A stretch of DNA of 19,859 nucleotides from JAVZLH01 sp049700435 (GTDB taxonomy: Archaea > Thermoproteota > Bathyarchaeia > Bathyarchaeales > Bathycorpusculaceae), in contig JBNAVK010000027.1 in assembly GCA_049700435.1 (NCBI GenBank), forward strand, positions 1-19,859, written 5' to 3'. Under the pieces are notes generated by a model. That model saw only the letters and a list, made by a program, of their open reading frames with translations. It did not search any database and was not told the DNA's origin. Positions 6,270 to 12,988 of this stretch are shown one piece after another. A program made the translations under genes and the position numbers. Positions within the stretch are counted from its first letter, which is position 1, and every line of letters begins with the position of its first letter.

Positions 6270-7112
6270 ATGGAAAACAAAATAGTACACAAAGAGAAGT
6301 TAGCCCCAGAAATCAACCTCATGAAGATAAGCACTCCATTGATCGCCAAAAAAGCGAAATCAGGTCAATTCGTAATCTTAAGAGCAAGTGAAGACAGCGA
6401 AAGAATACCCTTAACCATAATAGATTACAACCCTAAAGAAGGTACAATAACTTTAGTATTCAAAGAAGCTGGGGTTTCAACGAAAAAACTTGGAGAATTA
6501 GAGGTCGGAGACAAAGTACACGATCTCGTAGGGCCACTTGGCAACCCAAGTGAAATCAGGTTCTATGGAAAAGTATGCGTCATTGGTAGAGGCGCTGCCA
6601 TCGCAGCAGCTTATGAAAGAGCAGCAAAATTGAAAGAAGCTGGAAATAACATAACCGCCATTATTAGTGCGCGGAATGCTAGTGTCTTGATTTTCAAAGA
6701 AAACATGCAGAAAATAAGTGACAAGCTTTACATAGCCACGGACGATGGCTCTGAGGGCTTTAAAGGATATGCTAACGATATTCTCAAAAAATTGCTAGAC
6801 TCGGGAGAAAGATTCGATTTGGTATACGCAGTGGGGGCGGCAACATTGATGAAGAATGTTTCAGAAGTTACCAAACCCTACAAAATTAAGACCGTTGTCA
6901 GCCTCAACTCTTTGATGGTGGACGGGACTGGAATGTGTGGTTGCTGCCGCGTAACCGTCGGGGGTAAACCCATGTTTACATGTGTAGACGGACCAGAATT
7001 TGACGCCCACCTAGTGGATTTTGAAGAGTTCAAAGCTAGAATTCACACTTATGACCACGAAGAAAAAGTGGCGCTCGGACTTTATGAGGGGAATTGCAAA
7101 TGCAGCAATTAG
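6270..7112 (+). CDS. NfnA/SudB/PyrK-like FAD, NAD-binding [2Fe-2S] subunit
   Basis: This 280-residue protein belongs to the ferredoxin-NADP reductase-like family that supplies the small subunit of NADH-dependent ferredoxin:NADP oxidoreductase and sulfide dehydrogenase. It has an FAD-binding barrel with ERIPLTI (44-50, the RxYS/T-type site), a nucleotide-binding half starting at about residue 100, and the C-terminal iron-sulfur motif VDGTGMCGCCRVTV (217-230) with C238. In characterised NfnA the cluster uses one Asp and three Cys; the matching residues here are D218, C223, C226 and C238. C225 is an extra Cys in the motif, and a further CKC (276-278) ends the protein. The glycine motif after strand 1 reads IGRGAAIAAA where GGGxGxAP is usual, which may change nucleotide binding. 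It overlaps the next gene by 13 nt. Confidence 0.9.
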   Translation: MENKIVHKEKLAPEINLMKISTPLIAKKAKSGQFVILRASEDSERIPLTIIDYNPKEGTITLVFKEAGVSTKKLGELEVGDKVHDLVGPLGNPSEIRFYGKVCVIGRGAAIAAAYERAAKLKEAGNNITAIISARNASVLIFKENMQKISDKLYIATDDGSEGFKGYANDILKKLLDSGERFDLVYAVGAATLMKNVSEVTKPYKIKTVVSLNSLMVDGTGMCGCCRVTVGGKPMFTCVDGPEFDAHLVDFEEFKARIHTYDHEEKVALGLYEGNCKCSN

Positions 7113-8527
7113 TGCAACAGTTAGATGTTAGGCTAAAACAAATTCCCATGCCTGAGTTACCAGTGGAGGAGCGCATAAGAACTTTCAGCGAGGTGGCTTT
7201 AGGATACTCAGAGGAGCAAGCCTTAGCTGAATCATCTAGATGCCTCCAATGTGAACATCCGCTTTGTACGCAAATGTGCCCATTGCATGTTGACATAAGA
7301 GGCTTTATACGCCTGCTCAGACTCGGCGCTTACACAGAAGCTGCCGAAAAAATCAGAGAAAAAAATTGCTTACCCTCAGTCTGTGGAAGAGTATGTCCCC
7401 AAGAAGTATTGTGCATGATGGGATGCAAGAACACTATAGGAGACCCAGTAAACATAGGAGCTCTTGAAAGGTTCGTCGCTGATTGGGAACTAGAAAAAAG
7501 CGCTAACGTGCCAGAGATTTCAGCTTCCACTGGAAAGAGTGTGGCTGTTGTAGGAAGTGGCCCGGCGGGTCTAAGCGCAGCGACAGAATTGGCAAAAATG
7601 GGACATCATGTAGTTATTTTTGAGGCGTTGCATGAAGCAGGCGGAGTAATGACTTATGGCATCCCAGAATTTCGTCTGCCCAAAAAAGTTGTCAGACAAG
7701 AAATTAATCGCATAAAAAAACTTGGAGTTGAAATAACAACCAATGTTGTCATAGGCAAAACAATAACCATAGATGAACTGTTCGAAGAAGGCTTCAGCAG
7801 CGTCTTCATAGGTTCCGGTGCGGGGTTGCCTAAACTTCTGGGTATTCCAGGTGAAAACCTTTGCGGCGTTTACTCCCTAAATGAATTCCTTTTGAGAATC
7901 AACCTAATGAGAGCGCATGCATTTCCGAAAGAAAGCACTCCAATAAAAGTTTATGACAGAGTTGCGATATTGGGCGCTAGAGGCTTAGATGCCGCCAGAT
8001 GTGCCTTAAGACTTGGAGCAAAAGAAGCTTGCATATTCTATCAACGAAAGGTTGTTGGTAGGAGAGATGAAATCAGGCGCGGAATGGAGGAAGGTGTAAA
8101 ATTCGTGCCCCTAACCAAGCCGCTTAGATTGATCGGCGACGACAAACGATGGGTGAAGCAAGTTGAACTCGCTAACTTAGAGTTAGGTCCGCTTGGAAAA
8201 ACAGGAAAACCTAAACTCATAACAATAGAAGGTTCCAAGTTCCAGTATGATGCAAAAACGGTTGTTATTGCGTCTGAGCATAATCCCAATACATTGCCAG
8301 CGACAAACACCTCGAAAAACGTAAAAATCAATGAAAAAAATAAAACCATAATTGTCAATCCCGTATCTATGGAGGCAGCGCAAGGAATTTTTGCAGGCGG
8401 TGATGTTGTCAGCGGGGCTTCCTCTGTCATTAAGGCAATAGAAGCGGGAAAAAGAGCTGCCCAGTCAATAAATAAGTACCTTATGAAAGGCTATTCAGAC
8501 ATAGGGTTATCTGACCAGCTTGCATAA
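7100..8527 (+). CDS. NfnB/SudA/GltD-like iron-sulfur flavoprotein subunit
   Basis: This protein of about 475 residues resembles the glutamate synthase small subunit and the large subunit of NfnAB. Numbering from TTG 7094, cluster-binding cysteines are C50, C53, C58, C62 and C92, C97, C101, C107, C111; the FAD motif is AVVGSGPAGLSAA (151-163); GIPEFRLPK follows at 189-197; and the second FAD region is GIFAGGDVVSGAS (431-443). In the inserted NADPH-binding domain the usual GGGNxAMDAAR is replaced by GARGLDAAR (294-302), two residues shorter. ATG 7100 is preferred over TTG 7094 because GAGGGG (7086-7091) is then well spaced. No glutamate synthase large subunit is present and the preceding gene is NfnA-like, so a Nfn/Sud-type complex is the better reading. 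The exact electron donors and acceptors are unknown. Confidence 0.9.
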   Translation: MQQLVQQLDVRLKQIPMPELPVEERIRTFSEVALGYSEEQALAESSRCLQCEHPLCTQMCPLHVDIRGFIRLLRLGAYTEAAEKIREKNCLPSVCGRVCPQEVLCMMGCKNTIGDPVNIGALERFVADWELEKSANVPEISASTGKSVAVVGSGPAGLSAATELAKMGHHVVIFEALHEAGGVMTYGIPEFRLPKKVVRQEINRIKKLGVEITTNVVIGKTITIDELFEEGFSSVFIGSGAGLPKLLGIPGENLCGVYSLNEFLLRINLMRAHAFPKESTPIKVYDRVAILGARGLDAARCALRLGAKEACIFYQRKVVGRRDEIRRGMEEGVKFVPLTKPLRLIGDDKRWVKQVELANLELGPLGKTGKPKLITIEGSKFQYDAKTVVIASEHNPNTLPATNTSKNVKINEKNKTIIVNPVSMEAAQGIFAGGDVVSGASSVIKAIEAGKRAAQSINKYLMKGYSDIGLSDQLA

Positions 8528-8560
8528 ATTTATGGGCGATTATTGGCGGGCGCAATTCAT

Positions 8561-9541
8561 TTAGATTCGATTCATTTCTTCTATGTTAAGGAAGCAGTGT
8601 GGGGCGAAGGTTTCAACTTTTGCGCCTAATTCTATGAGAGCTGCGCTAGGAGTTATACCGCCAATCATGCATAATCCAAACCTATCCATGGCTACTGGCA
8701 CACCCAGTAAAGGTTCGTTAATCTCGCCTAAGGCTAGGACACATCCCCATCCTTTATTTTTCAAGTTTGTAAGAATTTTAACTGTTCTGTCTCTTGCTTC
8801 TGCTGGGACTTCTCTCAAGGCTACTGGCAGCATTCCAGATCCTGTTTCTAATACCCTCGTTATTGAAGTTTGTTTGCTGCGCACAAACACCTCAAGCGGT
8901 GGAATGGTTGTTCCCTCATACGATATTACATCCACAAAACGGATTGGTTTACGGCTTACTGTCTGAACGAGCCCACCGTATTTGAAAATCAAGGGAATTC
9001 CAGCGTGCATAAGCACACCGTCTACTGTTAAATCGCAAACCGTGAAAAGGGCTATTTTTCCTTCTGGAACAGATATTTCCTTGTATTCCTCCTTCTCATC
9101 CAGCAATTTAATGTAAGGTGCAGGTAACAGATTCATTTCTCGAAGAGCTTTCACTGTTTCCAACGTTTGATCATAGAAATCTTTATCAATTATGGAAACG
9201 TTCGCAACAACAATTCCGGCATCCACGTTAGGATCATACGTTACCATATATGCCATGGACAAGAAGCGAGTTACAACGAAGCCGAGCCTTTGAGAGACTA
9301 AAGCTCTACTCAACTCCTCCAAACCCTGAGGAGTTATCGTCCTTCCGCTTCGCTCATGCCCCATAACAAGTCCCTTCATCTCTAACAGTTGAAGATGATA
9401 TCTTATCGTTCTCTCGCTTAGAAGGAAACCCCTTTTCCTCAACTCTTCCCTAAGCACCGTTGAGCCTACCGGTTTTTTAAATTCGCTTAAAACCCGCAGT
9501 ATCTCAGTTTCTTTTCTGAAACTCTCGCTCAACTCAGCCAT
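8561..9541 (-). CDS. NrpR-like transcriptional regulator (winged helix plus one NrpR/DUF128 domain)
   Basis: This 326-residue protein has an N-terminal winged helix of the ribonuclease-R/HTH_12 type (about 11-75, with SERTIRYHLQLLEMKGLV at the recognition helix) followed by one NrpR (DUF128) effector domain (about 85-320). In methanogens NrpR is a repressor of nitrogen-assimilation genes that responds to 2-oxoglutarate. This copy has a single effector domain, so it would need to pair as a homodimer or with a second protein. GGGAGA lies before the ATG, and ATATAAAG (minus strand, 9587-9594) is a suitable TATA box. It converges with the NfnB-like gene, 33 bp apart. Targets cannot be told from this window. 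Confidence 0.9.
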   Translation of the reverse strand: MAELSESFRKETEILRVLSEFKKPVGSTVLREELRKRGFLLSERTIRYHLQLLEMKGLVMGHERSGRTITPQGLEELSRALVSQRLGFVVTRFLSMAYMVTYDPNVDAGIVVANVSIIDKDFYDQTLETVKALREMNLLPAPYIKLLDEKEEYKEISVPEGKIALFTVCDLTVDGVLMHAGIPLIFKYGGLVQTVSRKPIRFVDVISYEGTTIPPLEVFVRSKQTSITRVLETGSGMLPVALREVPAEARDRTVKILTNLKNKGWGCVLALGEINEPLLGVPVAMDRFGLCMIGGITPSAALIELGAKVETFAPHCFLNIEEMNRI

Positions 9542-9586
9542 ATGACTTCTCTCCCATGTAAATTAGTGTTTCTTAAAGGGATATTA

Positions 9587-9594
9587 CTTTATAT
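9587..9594 (-). promoter_or_regulatory. TATA box of the NrpR-like gene
   Basis: The minus strand reads ATATAAAG about 46-53 bp before the ATG, giving a transcript start near 9565 and a leader of about 25 nt that contains the GGGAGA ribosome-binding sequence. The remaining sequence up to the tRNA at 9701 shows nothing I can name. Confidence 0.4.
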
Positions 9595-9700
9595 GATGAC
9601 CAATTGCGCGTTTTCTTCAAACATTTACGATAAATTAATCAGCGGCATCAATTATTAAAGTTTCTAAACTCAGAGTTAAGTATAAAGTTCTGAATGGTCA

Positions 9701-9793
9701 TGGGGCTGCCCGGATTTGAACCGGGGTCTAGAGAGCCCAATTGGAGAGTGCGATTCTTGTCTCCAAGCCTAGACCAAGCTAGCCGACAGCCCC
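9701..9793 (-). tRNA. tRNA-Pro(TGG) with an 18-nt intron
   Basis: On the minus strand the acceptor is GGGGCTG (9793-9787) paired with CAGCCCC (9708-9702), discriminator A (9701), no encoded CCA. The D-stem is GGCT/GGCT with two G-U pairs, and the T-arm is CCCGG, TTCAAAT, CCGGG. Removing 9741-9758 gives an anticodon arm with stem GGAGA/TCTCT and loop CTTGGGC, i.e. U33 and anticodon TGG (plus positions 9737-9739). The four-base variable region is AGAC. A73 and the CTAGCTTGGT D-loop agree with archaeal tRNA-Pro. Without removing the intron no loop has U33. The likely TATA is minus-strand TTTTAAATCC (9831-9840). Confidence 0.8.
9741..9758 (-). other. non-canonical tRNA intron (between tRNA positions 32 and 33)
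   Basis: The intron reads AAGAATCGCACTCTCCAA on the minus strand. It satisfies the bulge-helix-bulge rule: exon GGAG (9764-9761) pairs with intron CTCC (9746-9743) as the central 4-bp helix, flanked by the 3-nt bulges AC^A and AA^T that hold the two cut sites. The inner helix is only two pairs (AG/CT) with a 7-nt loop. The usual archaeal site is 37/38, so the position is unusual. Confidence 0.75.
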
Positions 9794-9869
9794 AGCTTTC
9801 GTGCTGTGAGAATAGAAAATTTTAGAAGATGGATTTAAAACATTCTCTAAAATCTTAAAATTTGAAGGG

Positions 9870-10202
9870 TTATTTTCTTTTGACGCTGCATTGGAGCACT
9901 TTTGGGCAGATTAGGCATTCGTCTGGAATTGGCATGTTCTTTGGAAAAGTGTTTAAAAAACCGAAGTAGTGGGCGCATTTTGCCGGAGAGTCTAAAACTT
10001 TTGGGTATTCTGTCGGTTTTACATCTATGATTTTCATGTTTTCCACTACTATGTCTATTTTTGACATGCAGTATGGGCAGGCGTAGTAGGTTTGCCTCGG
10101 GATAGTTGAAGAGTCTGTTAGAACTGTTGGTTTTTCAAACGTTTTTCCGCATCCCTTGTAGGGACATTTCAGTTTTTCTTCATGGAAGTGAAACGGGGGC
10201 AT
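9870..10202 (-). CDS. small Cys-rich protein, zinc-ribbon plus C-terminal four-Cys cluster
   Basis: No named family can be given. Numbering from GTG 10208, an N-terminal zinc ribbon has CPYKGC (15-20) and CPYC (44-47). A C-terminal cluster has C78, C98, C101 and C107 in the context CAHYFGFLNTFPKN and DECLICPKVLQC, which could bind zinc or an iron-sulfur cluster. There are no membrane segments. ATG 10202 is preferred because AAGGG is about ten bases ahead of it, whereas it is too close to GTG 10208. It lies 98 bp downstream of the acyl-CoA synthetase gene on the same strand, so it may be co-transcribed with it or have its own promoter. A conserved archaeal hypothetical is likely; the function is unknown. 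Confidence 0.75.
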   Translation of the reverse strand: MPPFHFHEEKLKCPYKGCGKTFEKPTVLTDSSTIPRQTYYACPYCMSKIDIVVENMKIIDVKPTEYPKVLDSPAKCAHYFGFLNTFPKNMPIPDECLICPKVLQCSVKRK

Positions 10203-10300
10203 ATGCACTACCCTTCTTGGCTTTGTATCCTGAATACTTATCGTAAATCTACATATTTAATAAACATTTCTGTCCACATGCACAACAAAAATACACTACT

Positions 10301-11746
10301 TTATTCGGCTTTGTTCCTTAACATATAGTAATCAGCAACTTTCCTGAGAGCTTCCGCAGCGCTTTGAGGCGATGAATATACCGGTATTCCCTCATGAACG
10401 AGGCGCCTCTTCAGTTCTGCAATAATCTCCCACCTTGTCCCCTTCATTTCATCAGGTGTTAATTCGGCATTTCTGATAATGCAAATTATGGGTTTTCCCT
10501 TCTTTTTTAGCCCTGCAACCCCTTCAAAAAATTCTTTTGCTGCTCCTTCTCTGAGTACTTGATTAGGGACTGGGGCGTCCTCTGGGAAGTTTGCAACTAA
10601 AATGTCGAATTCCTCAGATTCGCTTGCGGCTTTTAGGATATCTAGAGATGAAACATCAAGCTGGTCTATGATAGAGCTATCTATGGGATTCCTAAGCCAG
10701 CCAACAGCTAAAGGCGCTTCAATTTTCAGTTTCTCCCTCACCTTTTCAGGCAGATCAGGCAATTCAAAACCGGCTTCCTCGAACACATCAGCAGAAATTA
10801 CCGAGGTCCCCCCTCCACCACCGCCAATGAGAACCCTCTTTCCATTTATTTTTGGCAAAAAGTACAAGGCAACAATTACGTCTACGAGTTCTTCCATGCT
10901 TGAAACTTGTATGGCGCCATGCTGCTTCAGAGCAGCCTTCCAAATTTCGGCTGACCCAGCCAAAGACCCTGTATGAGAGAGAGTTGCTCTTGAACCTGCT
11001 TGCCCCCTCCCACCTTTCAACACGACAACAGCCTTCCTTTTTGCGGCGTATGACAGAGCGTCCAAAAACTTTCTTCCATCACGCACGCCTTCAATGTATG
11101 CCATTATTATCTTTGTTTCATCATCCTCAGCTAGATAACGGAGAAGTTCACACTCGTCAATGTCTGAGGCGTTGCCATAACTTATAACTTTGCTAAATCT
11201 AACGTCCCTCATGGCAGCATAACGTATAATTATTGCTGAACCCCCGCCAGTCTGAGAAATACCGCCCACAATCCCTGTTTCCTTTGGGAAATCTTCGTAG
11301 TAGGACAGTCCTATTTTTGGGTTGTAAAGACCCATGCAGTTGGGACCTAAAATTCTGATTCCAAATTTTTTGCATCGCTCCACTATTTCATTTTCAAGTT
11401 TTATTCTTTCATCTATTCCAGTTTCCTTCATTCTCGCAGTGAACATGTGAATAAGTTTGACATTTTTCGCGTGGCAATCGTCAATTTGCTCTATGAGGGA
11501 TTCTGCGGGTGTGCAGCAGATGACATAATCCACTTCGGGGTCGGGGATTTCCCGTAAGCTTGGATAAACCTTTAAGCCGTAAATGTTTTCGTATCTTGGG
11601 TTGACAAGGTATACTTTTCCATGAAAATTTTGCTTTATAAGGCATCGAACATAGTTATTCCCGCCGGAACGAGGATTCAGGGACGCGCCAAGAACGGCGA
11701 TGGACTTGGGATGGAACAGAGAATCTAGTTTTTCAAACTCAGACAT
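10301..11746 (-). CDS. acyl-CoA synthetase (ADP-forming), alpha subunit type
   Basis: This 481-residue protein has the CoA-binding Rossmann domain (about 5-130, starting FHPKSIAVLGAS, with ILGPNCMGLYNP at 132-143), a second CoA-ligase domain with SQTGGGSA (164-171) and the active-site loop SHTGSLAGS (257-265) whose H258 is the likely phosphohistidine, and a third flavodoxin-like ligase domain (about 300-450, with IGGGGGGTS). Length and order fit the alpha subunit of ADP-forming acetyl/acyl-CoA synthetases, which make ATP from acyl-CoA in archaeal fermentation. The ATP-grasp beta subunit is not fused and is not in this window. ATG 11746 has AAGGGAT just upstream. Acyl specificity is unknown. 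The neighbouring divergent gene is a hydroxyacyl-CoA dehydrogenase, which suits acyl-CoA metabolism. Confidence 0.9.
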   Translation of the reverse strand: MSEFEKLDSLFHPKSIAVLGASLNPRSGGNNYVRCLIKQNFHGKVYLVNPRYENIYGLKVYPSLREIPDPEVDYVICCTPAESLIEQIDDCHAKNVKLIHMFTARMKETGIDERIKLENEIVERCKKFGIRILGPNCMGLYNPKIGLSYYEDFPKETGIVGGISQTGGGSAIIIRYAAMRDVRFSKVISYGNASDIDECELLRYLAEDDETKIIMAYIEGVRDGRKFLDALSYAAKRKAVVVLKGGRGQAGSRATLSHTGSLAGSAEIWKAALKQHGAIQVSSMEELVDVIVALYFLPKINGKRVLIGGGGGGTSVISADVFEEAGFELPDLPEKVREKLKIEAPLAVGWLRNPIDSSIIDQLDVSSLDILKAASESEEFDILVANFPEDAPVPNQVLREGAAKEFFEGVAGLKKKGKPIICIIRNAELTPDEMKGTRWEIIAELKRRLVHEGIPVYSSPQSAAEALRKVADYYMLRNKAE

Positions 11747-11914
11747 GGCTATCCCTTTTTAATGGAGTTATTAAATTTTCTCTGGAAATACAATAAGACA
11801 GATAAAGCGATGGTATTTTAGGATTTTGTGGGAAGAATTTACATCTGCATGTGATTCGATTCCGCGTGTGCTTAAGAAGTAAGTTTATGTTTTGGTGATG
11901 CAAACGGCGCCGGA

Positions 11915-11923
11915 AAAATATAT
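11915..11923 (+). promoter_or_regulatory. TATA box of the hydroxyacyl-CoA dehydrogenase gene
   Basis: AAATATATG is about 35-43 bp before ATG 11958, predicting a transcript start near 11944 and a short leader of about 14 nt that still contains GAGG. The rest of the divergent 11747-11945 spacer must hold the promoter of the acyl-CoA synthetase gene; no other element is clear. Confidence 0.45.
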
Positions 11924-11957
11924 GAATGGGCAAAGTTAACATTGTGTGAGGGTTCAA

Positions 11958-12836
11958 ATGGAAACTGGGGATGTAAAGGAACTCATAAAGACAATTTGCG
12001 TTGTAGGCGCCGGAACGATGGGCAGACGAATAGCGCTACAATGTGCCGTGCACGGGTTTAAAGTTAACCTTTGGTCGCGCACCGAGAAAACGCTTCAAGA
12101 AGCGCGAGAATGGCAAAGAAAATCCCTGACTAAACGGGCTGCGAAAGGCGGTATCACGGAGGACATAGATAAAATACTTTTAAGAATAAATTACACCACA
12201 GACTTGAAGGAAGCTGCTAAAGACGCCGACTTCGTTTTTGAAGCATCTTCCGAGGATCTTGAGGTTAAACGTAAAGTTTTTGCGCAACTTGATGAGATTT
12301 GTCCGCCACACACGATTCTTTCGACAAACAGCTCTTCCATTAAAAGTTCCTTGATAGCTGACGCGACGAAACGCCCAGACAAAGTTCTTAATGCACATTT
12401 TGCACTGCGCATTGAAGACAACTGCTTACTTGAGGTTATGGGAAACCCTTGGACGTCGGAAAAAACAATCGAGTTAACCACGGCGCTTGGTCAAGCAATC
12501 AAAATGGTTGTGGTTCGCGCTAGAAAAGAAGTTAGCGGTCTCATACTTAACCGAATGTTGAGGGCACTGTTAAACGCCGCCCTTGACATCGCAGAAACGG
12601 GTATCGCAACCCCCGAAGAAGTGGATAAAACATGGAGTGTCGCGACTGGAATGCTTGGACCTTTCACGATAATGGATTTGATAGGGTTGGATGTTGTTCT
12701 TTCTGTTGAGAAATTGTGGCATCAGGAAACTGGCGACCCCCGCGACAAGCCACGTGAAATTTTGGTTGAGAAAGTGAAGAAAGGCGAGCTGGGCTTAAAA
12801 ACGGGTAAGGGCTTTTACATGTATGACAAGAAATAG
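11958..12836 (+). CDS. 3-hydroxyacyl-CoA dehydrogenase family protein
   Basis: This 292-residue protein has a typical N-terminal NAD-binding fold with VVGAGTMGRRIA near the start, the family motif TILSTNSSSI, the catalytic histidine context NAHFALRIEDNCLLEV and a helical C-terminal dimerisation domain ending GLKTGKGFYMYDKK. The family oxidises L-3-hydroxyacyl-CoA (often 3-hydroxybutyryl-CoA) with NAD. The residues after the catalytic His (ALRIED) differ from the usual FNPP, so a non-CoA hydroxyacid substrate is possible. ATG 11958 is preferred over GTG 11946 because GAGG is correctly spaced and a TATA box lies at 11915. It is divergent from the acyl-CoA synthetase gene and ends two bases from tRNA-Thr(CGT) on the other strand. 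Confidence 0.88.
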   Translation: METGDVKELIKTICVVGAGTMGRRIALQCAVHGFKVNLWSRTEKTLQEAREWQRKSLTKRAAKGGITEDIDKILLRINYTTDLKEAAKDADFVFEASSEDLEVKRKVFAQLDEICPPHTILSTNSSSIKSSLIADATKRPDKVLNAHFALRIEDNCLLEVMGNPWTSEKTIELTTALGQAIKMVVVRARKEVSGLILNRMLRALLNAALDIAETGIATPEEVDKTWSVATGMLGPFTIMDLIGLDVVLSVEKLWHQETGDPRDKPREILVEKVKKGELGLKTGKGFYMYDKK

Positions 12837-12838
12837 GA

Positions 12839-12912
12839 AGCCTCGGGCGGGCTTTGATCCCGCGACCTACAGCTTACGAGGCTGTCGCTCTACCAAACTG
12901 AGCTACCGAGGC
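12839..12912 (-). tRNA. tRNA-Thr(CGT) with unusual T-loop
   Basis: A 74-nt cloverleaf on the minus strand: acceptor GCCTCGG/CCGAGGC, D-arm GCTC/GAGC, anticodon stem ACAGC/GCTGT with loop CTCGTAA (anticodon CGT), variable AGGTC, T-stem GCGGG/CCCGC and discriminator T, as in archaeal tRNA-Thr. No intron. The T-loop is ATCAAAG: A replaces the near-universal T at position 54 and G replaces T/C at position 60. All stems are fully paired, so this does not look like a pseudogene. Confidence 0.95.
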
Positions 12913-12988
12913 ACATAATGTTCTTGATATTTGAAGGGAAGAGCTTATTTTTAAGATGTTCGGAAAATTCCTGAAGGAGTAAAATTTT

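Noticed and set aside
7100..8527. Annotation as glutamate synthase small subunit (gltD)
   Set aside because: No glutamate synthase large subunit is present and the preceding overlapping gene is NfnA/SudB-like, so a Nfn/Sud-type complex is the better explanation.
10602..11187. Overlapping plus-strand ORFs inside the acyl-CoA synthetase gene
   Set aside because: Low-complexity translations antisense to a clear family member.
12191..12481. Minus-strand ORFs inside the hydroxyacyl-CoA dehydrogenase gene
   Set aside because: They are shadows of a well-conserved gene on the plus strand.
12962..12971. GGAA-AA-TTCC resembling an NrpR operator before the nitroreductase gene
   Set aside because: The known NrpR site has a longer spacer between the half sites; the arms are only 4 bp and could be chance.
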